Part shown: piece by piece, positions 27,429 through 35,618 of the stretch | Position numbering within the stretch: position 1 is the first letter of the stretch | Layout: each line of letters begins with the position of its first letter | NCBI GenBank assembly: GCA_052139675.1 | Contig: JBKQWE010000013.1 | Span: 27,782 to 91,781 of the forward strand | Source of the DNA: JBEKCB01 sp052139675 | GTDB lineage: Bacteria; Planctomycetota; Brocadiia; CAIUPP01 | Direction: 5' to 3' | Length of the DNA stretch: 64,000 bases | Program-made: the position numbers and the translations under genes | The notes under the pieces: model-generated | What the model was told of the DNA's origin: nothing | Seen by the model: the letters and a program-made list of their open reading frames with translations, nothing else | Databases searched by the model: none

Positions 27429-27932
27429 TCGATCTGCCGCCAAAACCGTATTATTGCGGAAAATGCCCCCCAATGCAAGCGAGTTTCTCGCAGTACGGAA
27501 TGCGGAGGGCAGAGCCGGGAGCGCAGGGTCAACAGCGCCCCATCGCGCCTTTCACCTTCTCAGGCGCGTCCCCGCAAAGCCTTTCCCCGACTTCGCCCGG
27601 GGAAAGGGAGTTCAATTCCCAGCACAGCCGGTTCGAATAATGCTTCGAAGAATCCCATTGAGATCGTCTATCAATATCGCCATAAGCCACTGTGCAGCGG
27701 CATGTTATGATAATACTGCCGCAACGCCTTCAGCATCAGTATGTTGTGGCAAATTGGATTCGTTTTTTCAAATCAACGCTGGAGTCGCAACTGCTGTATC
27801 ACACCCAACTTACGACGATGCATTATACCATATACAACGTGTCCGTGTCAAGCGCTATTTCTTCCAGAACCCCTGATTCAGGCAGGCCGACCGCGCGCCG
27901 CGTGAGGCACATTTTGTCTTTGGAAAAACTTC
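27429..27932. other. Intergenic region upstream of the GntR operon
   Basis: About 500 bases between tRNA-Gly and the GntR promoter. Part is noticeably richer in A+T than its surroundings (27640-27860), which could mark a recently acquired or decayed segment. A nine-base-pair inverted repeat CCTTTCCCC / GGGGAAAGG lies at 27580-27607. Open frames here show no protein-like pattern. Confidence 0.4.
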
Positions 27933-27961
27933 TTGACTTCAAGACCACGGTGTGATATATG
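27933..27961 (+). promoter_or_regulatory. Promoter of the GntR-ABC operon
   Basis: TTGACT (27933-27938), a 17-base spacer, and TATATG (27956-27961) form a good sigma-70 promoter. Its -10 touches the palindromic operator that follows, so a bound repressor would block polymerase. Confidence 0.65.
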
Positions 27962-27980
27962 TACTAGTAGTACTGGTACA
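27960..27980. promoter_or_regulatory. Palindromic operator, probable GntR autoregulation site
   Basis: Arms TGTACTAGTA and TACTGGTACA around a central G form a 21-base palindrome with one mismatched pair. It covers the predicted transcription start just before the GntR gene. Palindromes with GTAC-type ends are expected for YtrA-type GntR regulators, which usually control their own ABC operon. Confidence 0.65.
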
Positions 27981-27995
27981 CATGAAAGGCTGCTG

Positions 27996-28394
27996 ATGCG
28001 ATTTGAGGTCAACCCATCTTCGACCGAACCGGCTTACGCGCAGATCGTCCGCCAGGTGCGCGAAGGGGTGGCGCGCGGCGCGCTGCGCGCGGGTGAGCGT
28101 CTTCCTTCGGTCCGAGACCTGGCGCTTCAGCTCGTCATCAACCCGAACACGATCGCGGCGGCGTACCGTGAGATGGAGCACGCCGGACTCGTCTACTCGC
28201 AACGCGGCCGGGGAACCTTCGTCGCGGAAATCAGCAACCTGTCCTCAATGGCGGAGCGCCGGCGGCTGCTCCAGAAGCAGGTGGACGCGCTGCTGACCGA
28301 GGCCACTCACCTGGGGTTCAGCGAAGAGGAGTGCCTGGAGATGGTTCGCGCTGCGGCGAAGCGCTATCGGCTGAGGGAGCCCGAACATGAATGA
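27996..28394 (+). CDS. GntR-family regulator, YtrA subfamily
   Basis: A 132-residue repressor starting MRFEVNPSSTEPAYAQIVRQ. The winged helix-turn-helix is clear: GALRAGERLPSVRDLALQL, INPNTIAAAYREMEHAGLV and the wing RGRGTFVAE. The short C-terminal helical part (about 50 residues) instead of a large ligand-binding domain marks the YtrA type. It overlaps the ABC ATPase gene by eight bases. Its own operator is most likely the palindrome at 27960-27980. Confidence 0.92.
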   Translation: MRFEVNPSSTEPAYAQIVRQVREGVARGALRAGERLPSVRDLALQLVINPNTIAAAYREMEHAGLVYSQRGRGTFVAEISNLSSMAERRRLLQKQVDALLTEATHLGFSEEECLEMVRAAAKRYRLREPEHE

Positions 28395-29283
28395 GATTGT
28401 GATTCAAGCCGAAGGGCTGACACGGTACTTCGGACGGAAGAAAGCGGTGGACTCGCTGAGCCTGTCGGTCCGGCGCGGATGCGTCTATGGCTTCCTCGGC
28501 CGCAACGGCTCGGGGAAGACCACGACCATTCGAATGCTTCTGGGCATGCTCCACTCCACGCGCGGGCGCAGTGCGGTGCTGGGCTGCGACTCGGAGAGCC
28601 TGACGCCCGAGGTCAAAGCGCGGGTGGGATATTTGTCCGAGGGCCATCCGCTGTTCACCGGAATGCGGATTGACGAGCACGCCGAGTTCCTTCGCAACTA
28701 TTATCCGACCTGGGACCGGCCATGGTTCAACGCCGCGCTGGCCCGGTTCCGGCTCGAACCGAGGCGGCGGATCGGCACGCTCAGCCGCGGCGAGCGCGCG
28801 CAAGTGGCGCTGGCCCTGTGCCTGGCCCCACAGCCGGAGTTGCTCATCCTCGACGACCCGGCGATGGGACTCGACCCGGTCGTCCGGCGCGACTTCCTGG
28901 AATCCATCGTGGAGATGATCCAGCAGGAAGGCCGGACGATCTTCTACAGCTCCCACATCCTGGGCGACGTCGAGCGCGTGGCGGACGGCATCGGCATCAT
29001 CGAGGAAGGCGTGCTGCGGGCGGACTGCGGATTGGACACGTTCAAGGAAAACGTCCGGCGCGTGCGGTGCCGCTTCCGCGACGGGCAGCGGCCGGAGATC
29101 AGCCTGCCGGGTCTCCTGCGCGTGCGCTGGCTGGAGAACGAGGCGACGCTCACGCTGGCATCTTTCGCTGAAGCCCGCCTGGACCAACTGCGCGAGCTGG
29201 GAGCGGAAGAGGTCGAACCGCTCGACGCGGGGCTCGAGGACCTGTTCATTGATTACACGGCGCCTTTGAGCGGGAGAAAGTAG
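28387..29283 (+). CDS. ABC transporter ATP-binding protein
   Basis: Cytoplasmic ATPase of 298 residues. Walker A is GRNGSGKTTTIR, the signature loop is LSRGERAQVALA, Walker B is LLILDDPAMGLDP and the switch histidine lies in FYSSHIL. The residue after the Walker B Asp is Asp instead of the usual catalytic Glu, which may slow hydrolysis. Linked to the GntR gene (overlap of eight bases) and to the permease (two-base gap). The substrate, possibly a peptide or antibiotic as in YtrB-like systems, is unknown. Confidence 0.92.
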   Translation: MNEIVIQAEGLTRYFGRKKAVDSLSLSVRRGCVYGFLGRNGSGKTTTIRMLLGMLHSTRGRSAVLGCDSESLTPEVKARVGYLSEGHPLFTGMRIDEHAEFLRNYYPTWDRPWFNAALARFRLEPRRRIGTLSRGERAQVALALCLAPQPELLILDDPAMGLDPVVRRDFLESIVEMIQQEGRTIFYSSHILGDVERVADGIGIIEEGVLRADCGLDTFKENVRRVRCRFRDGQRPEISLPGLLRVRWLENEATLTLASFAEARLDQLRELGAEEVEPLDAGLEDLFIDYTAPLSGRK

Positions 29284-29285
29284 CC

Positions 29286-30008
29286 ATGTGGCCGATCATC
29301 AAGAAGGAAGTGCGCGAGAACGCCGCTTATCTGCTTGGGGCATTCGCTATTTTTTTATTCTTTCTGGACATGGAAGCCTTCGACAGAGGTTGGATTCTTC
29401 TCGGCATTCCGAAACTGCTGAATGATCGGCAAGTTTCGTGGGCGAACATCATCTACTACGCGGGCGCTGGCGGGATTGAGGGTTTATGGAACAGCGGATG
29501 CCTGCTCCTGGCGGGGGCAATTGCATGGGGTCAGGTCTATCAGGAGCGGCGGCGCAAGACCTGGCCGTTGCTGGCGCACTTGCCCATCCCGAGGAGCCGC
29601 ACGATTTTCGCCAAGGTGCTGGCCGGCCTTCTGATGTACCTCATCGTCTGCCTTCCTCTCGCGCTGCTGATCATCGCGCGGTTGAACACGCCAGGAACGT
29701 GGCCCGGGCCGATATACGCCTACATGTTTTTCCCGCTGCTGACCTATTTCCTCGCCGGGGCCATGTTCTATCTGGCGACTTTTCTCTCCGCGTTCCGACT
29801 TGCGCGTTGGTATGCGACAAAGTGGCTTCCCCTGATGGCCGCCATTCCCGTTTACATTGTTGCCGAGAGCCTGAACCGGCCTTTCTCCTTCTGGGAGATC
29901 AGCACGGGAACCGCTTACATGTTGCTGACCGTGCTGGTCTTGGCTCCTTTGAGCCTGGTGGTTGTTCCCTGGGCCATTCGCGAACAGGCGCGGACGCGAG
30001 AATACTGA
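29286..30008 (+). CDS. ABC transporter permease subunit (ABC-2-like)
   Basis: A 240-residue inner-membrane protein with about six hydrophobic helices. The N-terminal MWPIIKKEVRENAAYLLGAF is the KE-x-R-E type start of ABC-2-like permeases. A cytoplasmic loop (YQERRRKTWPLLAHLPIPRS) between helices is typical of subunits that contact the ATPase. It lies two bases after the ATPase gene. The sequence is too generic to name a substrate. Confidence 0.82.
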   Translation: MWPIIKKEVRENAAYLLGAFAIFLFFLDMEAFDRGWILLGIPKLLNDRQVSWANIIYYAGAGGIEGLWNSGCLLLAGAIAWGQVYQERRRKTWPLLAHLPIPRSRTIFAKVLAGLLMYLIVCLPLALLIIARLNTPGTWPGPIYAYMFFPLLTYFLAGAMFYLATFLSAFRLARWYATKWLPLMAAIPVYIVAESLNRPFSFWEISTGTAYMLLTVLVLAPLSLVVVPWAIREQARTREY

Positions 30009-30017
30009 AAGGTTACC

Positions 30018-31374
30018 ATGAAACCATCAGTGAAGTCGTCGCTGCCGACAGCCGCAATCCTGTTCTCCGCCGTCCTGTTCATCCTCGTTTTTATTCAGCT
30101 CCGGCTGTACTGGAGTAATGACTACAGTAATTCAGCTCGCCTGCGTAACCAGCGCCCGTTCGTTGCCCAATCCGTATACATGTCCGATGGCTCAATGGTC
30201 CATGTCGTCGCTTTTCCAGACCCGCCTGTCGAGGGACTTCCAGCCTGGCATCGCGAGATTTACGACGAAACTTTGTCAGAGAAAAATTCTAACCGTGGAC
30301 CCGAAAGTATTCGATAAGGAACACAGGCTCAGGGTTATGTCAATGTCCATCACGCGTGTCAACGAGAAGAAGACGGACTGGTGGTCGCAGACTGTGTGGA
30401 AAGGATCGCCTGCTTTATTATGGTGGAACGGCCCTGAGGGGCAATTTGACAGCTATAATACGCAGACGCGCCTTCGCTCAGCGTCCATCGGCCCCGACGG
30501 AACTGTGACGCGCGCTCCCGCTCGTCCCCAGGGACGTTTCAGTCTCGCCGACGAGCCGATTCCATTCGACCTCGGCTACCTTTTGATCACGGAGGATGGC
30601 GTCCTGCGACTGAATCCGGACCCGCAAAAGTTGGGCGTCGAACACCTTTTCGATGGAACAGTGAAGGGATGGGGGTCTCGGAAAGATCAAGACGGCAAAG
30701 TCGTGCGCTTGGATATAATCTCGGGAGGGGCGCTGTGGCAACTCGATCTTAAGGGCCCGCCGGTGCGAAAGGTTCCACTGCCCGACCAATTGTCACAGGG
30801 CATTTTAGCCGCGGACGAAAATCACATTGTGCCGCTGGATAACGGCCGGTTCTCCATCGAGACTGATTACCGCGCCGGCAATTGGCGGCGAAAGACTCTG
30901 TTCCTCGTGAGCAGCGACGGGAGCGTGCAGCGCCGTGTGGAGCTTGACCGGGACGAGTTGAATGCTCAAATCGGCGGTGTTGCTAGCAAATTTCGCATGA
31001 CTAACCCGACGATAGTCATCATTCCGTGGATACGGTGGGAACGGACAACGGCCGACTTTATTCAGTACGCGGTCCTGTCACTGGTGCTGGCTGGCCTGGT
31101 GACCTGGCATCAGGCGAGGACGGGCCGGCGCGGATGGCGGGCGTTCGGCTGGCCAGCATTCACATTTGTGACGGGACTGGCCGGCGCGGGGGCCTACGTA
31201 ATCGCGCAATGGGACAAACGGACCGAAGCCTGCCCCGGCTGCGGGAAGCGGCGGCCCATCGCGCAGGATACGTGCCCGCATTGCAGCATTCCCTGGCCCA
31301 AGCCGGCGAAGTCGGGATTTGAGGTGCTGGAGGCGGACGATATTTCCGATTGCCGAATGCCGATTGCCGAATGA
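30018..31374 (+). pseudogene. Frameshifted membrane protein with zinc-ribbon tail
   Basis: Two reading frames join into one protein of about 452 residues if one A is removed from the AAAAA run at 30282-30286. The first part (from 30018) has an N-terminal membrane helix (SSLPTAAILFSAVLFILVFI) and the second continues with ILTVDPKVFDKEHRL. Near the C-terminus come two membrane helices and a zinc ribbon, CPGCGKRRPIAQDTCPHC. Without the correction translation stops at 30317. It is the last gene of the GntR-ABC operon. It may be a real mutation, a sequencing error or a slippage site. Its last eleven codons and stop lie in the inverted repeat 31336-31498. Confidence 0.75.
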
Positions 31375-31498
31375 GAATGCGGATCGGGTTGCGCCCGTAC
31401 CATGCGCGCCGGCGCGCGCTGTTGGCGGCCACTCGCCGTTCCTTTTCACATCGCCGTCATAACTTGGCAATCGGAAATCGGCGATCGGAAATTTCGTC
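31336..31498. repeat. Inverted repeat at a convergent gene junction
   Basis: The left arm (31336-31373) contains TTCCGATTGCCGAATG followed by a second CCGATTGCCGAATG unit. The right arm (31463-31498) is its approximate complement, with about 90 bases between. The left arm supplies the C-terminus and stop of the frameshifted gene. The right arm ends seven bases from the stop of the DUF3352-like gene. Confidence 0.65.
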
Positions 31499-31504
31499 GG
31501 CCGT

Positions 31505-33307
31505 TCACTTCTCCGCCTCGGTCTTCTGCGGCACGGTTCTGGAGCGGGATATGAGCAGCAGGCCTTCGGGTTGCACCACGGCGCAGAAGACGTTCGGCGA
31601 CAGGTGCTTGGTGATGTCGGCCGCGTCGGGCAGAAGCGTCAGGTCAAACTCGTCCAGGAATTCGGCCATGTGCGGTTGGCTGCGCAGGCTTGCGGCCACG
31701 GCGGCGAAGTCGCCGTCCTTGATCGCCTGGAGGATGTACTCCACCTGCCGCGAGCGGTCCTCGAAGCCGAACATCACGCGCCCGTCGGTCGGGATCGTCT
31801 TGAGCGCTTCCTGGAAAGTCGGCTGGTCGGCCAGCGTCGGGCCGCCGGCGTTCATCCGCCGCAGGTGCGCCTGGAGCGCCTCGACGCTCGGCGAGTAAAT
31901 GAACTCGCGGTCGGTCACCATGAACGCCGGCGTCGCCTGGCCTTCCGCCGGCGGTTGTGGCTGGCCCAGCGGCGCGACCACGTAGATCTGCTGCCCGAGG
32001 TACTCGCGCGGCTGGACCTGCGCGAAGATCTGCGGCGCGACCTTGTTCAGCTTGTCCCACATCCCCGTGAACGCCGCCTTGTTGACGATGTCCACCATGA
32101 AGATCACCTGCTGTTTCGCGTCCGGTGCGGCCGGCTGCTCATAACGCGAGTACGCCGCCAGCCGCGGGCCGAAGATCGAGAGGACGTCGTTGCGCAGGTC
32201 GAACGGCTGGCCGAGCGTCTTGGACATCGCGCCCATCTCCGCGTTCAGGACCGCCAGCGCCTGCGGCGACGCGACGCTGAGGATTTTCTGAACCTGCTCG
32301 AAGATATCGGCGGGATCGAACCGGACGGACATGAACGTCACCGCGTCGGCGGGCGCCTCGGCGCCGGAATGCAGTTCGCCCGGCGCCGGCGTGAGGATCT
32401 TCAGGATCCCCTTGCGTTCGCCCACGGTCTGCGCGAAGGCCCGGACCGTCCGGAAGTCCGGCCCGAAAGTCACGCTCAGGCCGACTCCGCCCAGGCCGGT
32501 CAGGCCGAACGCATCGAGCATCTGCGGCAACTGCGGGCCCTGGCCGTCGTTCGGGGCCGCGGCGTGTTTCTGGGTCAGTGCGATGATCTGCGCGATGTTC
32601 CCGAAAGCGAGCACGTCCGCCTCGGGCGAGAGCTTTTCGAGGACCGCCTGGTACGCCGCCGTGGTCGCCAGGCTCTTCTCCGGCGGCGCCTTGAGGAAGC
32701 TGACCGTGCGCTTGACCGCCTCATCGGAATCGCACAGGATGAGCACGTCGCCGGCGACGCCGTACGTGTCGTGCCGCGGGCCGCTCTGGGCGGCCTTGTC
32801 GTCCACGGGCTGCACGTGGATGAGCTTCACGCCCTCGTACGTCTCCTCGACCGCCGTCACTTTCGGCGCTTCGGGTGCTTTGTTCGACGCCGCCTCGATC
32901 AGCGCCATCAACTGCATCGCGCGGTCGCCGTCATTGCCGACGTCCACCAGCAGCATCACGTCCGGCTTATCGGAGTCGTTCGGATCAATCGTCACCGCCA
33001 GCGCCACCTGGCCGTGGAAGAGCGACCAGATCTCGTCGAACTTGATCCCCGCCTTGCCCTCGGCCTCCGTCATGTTCCGCCGCAGGCTCTCGACCGGCTT
33101 CTCGAGGAACTTCTGCAGCGAAGGCTCCTGCCAGATGGCGTAGAGCGGGTCCGCCTTGAGGTGCTGCTGGAAGGCCGGCATGCTGCGCACGGTGGCGAAG
33201 GCGATCGTGTCCTCGGGCAGCGCCTTCTCGAACTCCGGCGCGGCCCAGCTCCACGCGGCCGCGACCAGAAGGCCCAGCACGGCGGCGACGGCGCAGCGGG
33301 TCTTCAT
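31505..33307 (-). CDS. Large secreted protein, DUF3352-like
   Basis: A 600-residue exported protein starting MKTRCAVAAVLGLLVAAAWS with signal cleavage after SWA near residue 22. It then runs PEFEKALPEDTIAFATVRSM, the opening typical of large planctomycete and cyanobacterial DUF3352-like proteins. No catalytic motif is visible. The ATG at 33307 follows AAGGAAG; longer readings upstream run into the palindromic repeat and are not real. The family's function is unknown. The predicted mixed alpha/beta repeats suggest a large periplasmic binding or structural role. Confidence 0.8.
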   Translation of the reverse strand: MKTRCAVAAVLGLLVAAAWSWAAPEFEKALPEDTIAFATVRSMPAFQQHLKADPLYAIWQEPSLQKFLEKPVESLRRNMTEAEGKAGIKFDEIWSLFHGQVALAVTIDPNDSDKPDVMLLVDVGNDGDRAMQLMALIEAASNKAPEAPKVTAVEETYEGVKLIHVQPVDDKAAQSGPRHDTYGVAGDVLILCDSDEAVKRTVSFLKAPPEKSLATTAAYQAVLEKLSPEADVLAFGNIAQIIALTQKHAAAPNDGQGPQLPQMLDAFGLTGLGGVGLSVTFGPDFRTVRAFAQTVGERKGILKILTPAPGELHSGAEAPADAVTFMSVRFDPADIFEQVQKILSVASPQALAVLNAEMGAMSKTLGQPFDLRNDVLSIFGPRLAAYSRYEQPAAPDAKQQVIFMVDIVNKAAFTGMWDKLNKVAPQIFAQVQPREYLGQQIYVVAPLGQPQPPAEGQATPAFMVTDREFIYSPSVEALQAHLRRMNAGGPTLADQPTFQEALKTIPTDGRVMFGFEDRSRQVEYILQAIKDGDFAAVAASLRSQPHMAEFLDEFDLTLLPDAADITKHLSPNVFCAVVQPEGLLLISRSRTVPQKTEAEK

Positions 33308-33347
33308 GCGAATCTTCCTTTCTCTAAGACGAAAAACGGCCACGAAT

Positions 33348-33436
33348 TTTTGCCGCGAAGAGGCGCAAGGAACGCAAGAAGCAAAGGCAGTTTTTTCTTC
33401 CTTAAGCCGTACCTCTTGCGCCTCTTTGCGGCAAAA
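33348..33436. repeat. Palindromic repeat family 1, copy 2 (inverted)
   Basis: Arms of 22 bases, TTTTGCCGCGAAGAGGCGCA plus two more at 33348-33369, pair with 33415-33436 with one G-T position. The loop contains CCTTAAGCCGT, the complement of the CGGCTTAAGG seen in copy 1, so this copy is in the opposite orientation. It lies between two minus-strand genes. Confidence 0.78.
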
Positions 33437-33467
33437 CTCCCGGTCGTTTATTGCGCCGCCTCGCGGC

Positions 33468-34499
33468 CTACTCCGCCGGTTTCGCGGCCGGCTTTCGCGG
33501 AGGCGGAAGATATCGGTAGCCGTTATTGGGGTTGTCCTTGTCGAACGCGTAGACATCGCGGTCGCGCAGGAAGGATTTCAGCGTATCCACCGGAATGGCG
33601 AAGCCGAGCCCCTCGCTGAAGAGGCCGGCCTTCATGCTCGTCACGCCGATCACCTCGCCGCGCAGGTCGAAGAGCGGCCCGCCCGAATTGCCCGGGTTGA
33701 GCGCCGCGGTCATCTGCAGAAACGGCTGCCCCTCGAACGAACGCCGCCGCGCGCTGACGATCCCCTGCGAGACCGTGCGTTCCAGGCCGAGCGGGCTGCC
33801 GATGGCGAAGACGGTCTGCCCGTTCTGGATCGAATCGCTGAACCCCAGCGGAAGCGCGCGCAGGTGCACGTCCGGCGGAATCGCCGCCTTCAGCAGCGCC
33901 AGGTCCATGAACGGGCTCATCGCCACGATCTGCACGTTGTCAATCTTCAGCGTATCCGAGCCGGCCATCCCTTTGCGGAAGAGCTTGATGCTGATCTCCT
34001 GCTCGCCCTGGATCACGTGGCAGTTCGTCACGAAGTAGCCGCGCTCGTCAATCGCGAAGCACGAGCCGAGCGCCGCCGGAGTCTGGACCACCGCCACGGA
34101 CCCGCCGAGCTCGTCGGCGAGCGCCTTCACCGGCCGCTCCGGCTGCGCGCGCGGGTCCACCTCGGTGTAGATGCGGTCCGGGCCGCCCTCGAGTTTCAGG
34201 TCCGCCGCCTGCGACTCCAGCCGCCGCTCCTGGATATCCTCCATCGGCACCGTCAGGACCGCGAATCCCAGGTCGAGCACGATCGAGTCGGCCTTCTCCC
34301 TGAGCACGTCGCCTGAGAGCCGATTGCCGTTCTTCAGCACGATCAGCGTCCGGCCGCCCGCAGCGGGCGCAGGCGCGCCGCCGGCGCGGGGACTTGCGGC
34401 GGCCTTCTCGGCTCCCGCCGCGTGCGTCCGCTGGATCACCGTGGCGCCGACCGCTAGCGCCAACCCGACGACCACGACAATGAAAACCGCTCGAGCCAT
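33468..34499 (-). CDS. Trypsin-like serine protease (HtrA-type catalytic domain, no PDZ)
   Basis: A membrane-anchored or secreted protease of 343 residues starting MARAVFIVVVVGLALAVGAT. Residues of about 50-100 form a small Sm-like module (LIVLKNGNRLSGDVLREKAD, then VLTVPMEDIQ). The protease domain has His in VTNCHVIQGE, Asp in SPFMDLALLK and Ser in NPGNSGGPLFDLRGEVIG, so the triad is complete. There is no PDZ domain; the C-terminus is a basic, proline-rich tail. A role in envelope protein quality control is likely but inferred. Confidence 0.88.
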   Translation of the reverse strand: MARAVFIVVVVGLALAVGATVIQRTHAAGAEKAAASPRAGGAPAPAAGGRTLIVLKNGNRLSGDVLREKADSIVLDLGFAVLTVPMEDIQERRLESQAADLKLEGGPDRIYTEVDPRAQPERPVKALADELGGSVAVVQTPAALGSCFAIDERGYFVTNCHVIQGEQEISIKLFRKGMAGSDTLKIDNVQIVAMSPFMDLALLKAAIPPDVHLRALPLGFSDSIQNGQTVFAIGSPLGLERTVSQGIVSARRRSFEGQPFLQMTAALNPGNSGGPLFDLRGEVIGVTSMKAGLFSEGLGFAIPVDTLKSFLRDRDVYAFDKDNPNNGYRYLPPPRKPAAKPAE

Positions 34500-34668
34500 T
34501 TCGGGACCGCACTCCTTCCGCGCGAGAAGCCGACAAAACTCCCTCCGCCCATTTTCCGACATTCCGCCGGGCAAAGCAAATAAGCTCTCAACGCAAGAAA
34601 CAGAGACGACCTTGCTTCACCACGAAGCGCACGAAGAACACGAAGAAGGGCCAATGAATGAAGGGCTT

Positions 34669-35184
34669 TCAGGTGAGTCCTTTGCCGGGCCTCGTTCGTT
34701 CCCGCTCCTGGAGCGTGCGCCGCAGGACCGGCAGCATCGCAAGGTCCTTTTCCCGGCCCAGCTCCTCCTTGAGCCGGATCAGCGTCGGAAGGTCCAGCAC
34801 GCGGACGGACTTGCCCGGCGCAAGCTGAATCGGAAAAGCATGCCCGATCAATTCCGCGTAACTGCGCCCGCCGACGACCGCGCCGAGCAGGTCGAGCGGG
34901 CCGGGCCGCGTCATCAGCAGATGACGGCCGGGGCCGGCCAGGTCGGCGGCGGAAGGCGTCAGACGCTTTCCGGGTCGCTCGCGATAGAAAGCCTCGAGCG
35001 CACGCAAGGCGCGGAGGAGTCGCTTCACATTCTGCGCCTCGCGCGAGTGGACCAGATCGAGATCGAGCGTCGTCACCGGCGCGCCCTGGAGCGCCGCGCC
35101 GACGCCGCCGATGACGATGAAATCCACGGCCTGCGCCGTGAGTTCTTCGAGGATCGCCAGAAAATCAGGAGCCGGATCGGGCAT
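34669..35184 (-). CDS. Nucleotidyltransferase-fold protein (AbiEii/MNT-like)
   Basis: A 171-residue protein with the start of a polymerase-beta-like fold: FIVIGGVGAALQGAPVTTLDLDLV, with the GG and D-x-D metal-binding pair. Such proteins include the toxins of AbiE-like and MNT systems and also housekeeping orphans. A small reading frame encoding a LIRWML motif overlaps its start (35165-35281), an arrangement recurrent for this family as I remember it. Substrate and toxicity are unknown. Confidence 0.7.
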   Translation of the reverse strand: MPDPAPDFLAILEELTAQAVDFIVIGGVGAALQGAPVTTLDLDLVHSREAQNVKRLLRALRALEAFYRERPGKRLTPSAADLAGPGRHLLMTRPGPLDLLGAVVGGRSYAELIGHAFPIQLAPGKSVRVLDLPTLIRLKEELGREKDLAMLPVLRRTLQERERTRPGKGLT

Positions 35185-35281
35185 GGCGCAACCTTAGAAT
35201 GGCGCGCGCCGCCGCCTGCGTCGCGAGCAGCCGCTCGCGCGGCGACTTCGCCAGCATCCAGCGGATCAGCGTCACGTCCAC
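35165..35281 (-). CDS. Small conserved partner of the nucleotidyltransferase
   Basis: Starting at GTG 35281, the minus strand reads VDVTLIRWMLAKSPRERLLA and ends with ARAILRLRHARSGS, 38 residues. LIRWML-x-x-x-P-x-ERL is a pattern I recognise from short proteins placed before such nucleotidyltransferases. The stop at 35165 overlaps the next start by 20 bases. No upstream ATG exists in this frame before a stop, so the exact start is uncertain. Confidence 0.5.
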   Translation of the reverse strand: MDVTLIRWMLAKSPRERLLATQAAARAILRLRHARSGS

Positions 35282-35618
35282 GCCATCCGGACTTTCGGCG
35301 GGCGTCTGCCGATTTCCGCCGCCGGATTCCGGCCGCGCCTCATCGTTGCCTCGACGATCTTTAATCGTCCGCCCTCCAGCCTCGTTTCAAGGAGCCGATT
35401 GCGCAGGCCGCCGGCGAAGATAGCACCGCAGGCCGCCATGGTCAAGCCGGAGAACGGCGAGTGCGGCTTGCCCTCCGTAGCCCTGAACGCAGCCGAATGG
35501 GCGAAGGAGGGATCGCGGAACGAACGCTCGCTTTGCCGCGAAGAGGCGCAAGAGGCATGACTTTATGAACGATTAAGATTGCCTTTGTTTCTTGCGCCTC
35601 TTCGCGGTAAAAACGTCT
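35282..35618. repeat. Repeat-rich intergenic region with family 1 copy 3
   Basis: Arms at 35533-35553 and 35590-35610 (TTTGCCGCGAAGAGGCGCAA and complement) make family 1 copy 3 in the orientation of copy 1. At 35469-35514 there is a second imperfect palindrome, CCCTCCGTAGCC with GGGCGAAGGAGGG, resembling short palindromes common in environmental bacterial genomes. I see no gene here. Confidence 0.65.

Noticed and set aside
27454..27955. Short plus-strand frames between tRNA-Gly and the GntR promoter
   Set aside because: They overlap each other in different frames, lack ribosome sites and show no domain or codon pattern.
31571..33619. 682-codon plus-strand open frame opposite the DUF3352-like gene
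   Set aside because: Antisense shadow. The minus strand has the signal peptide, ribosome site and protein-like pattern.
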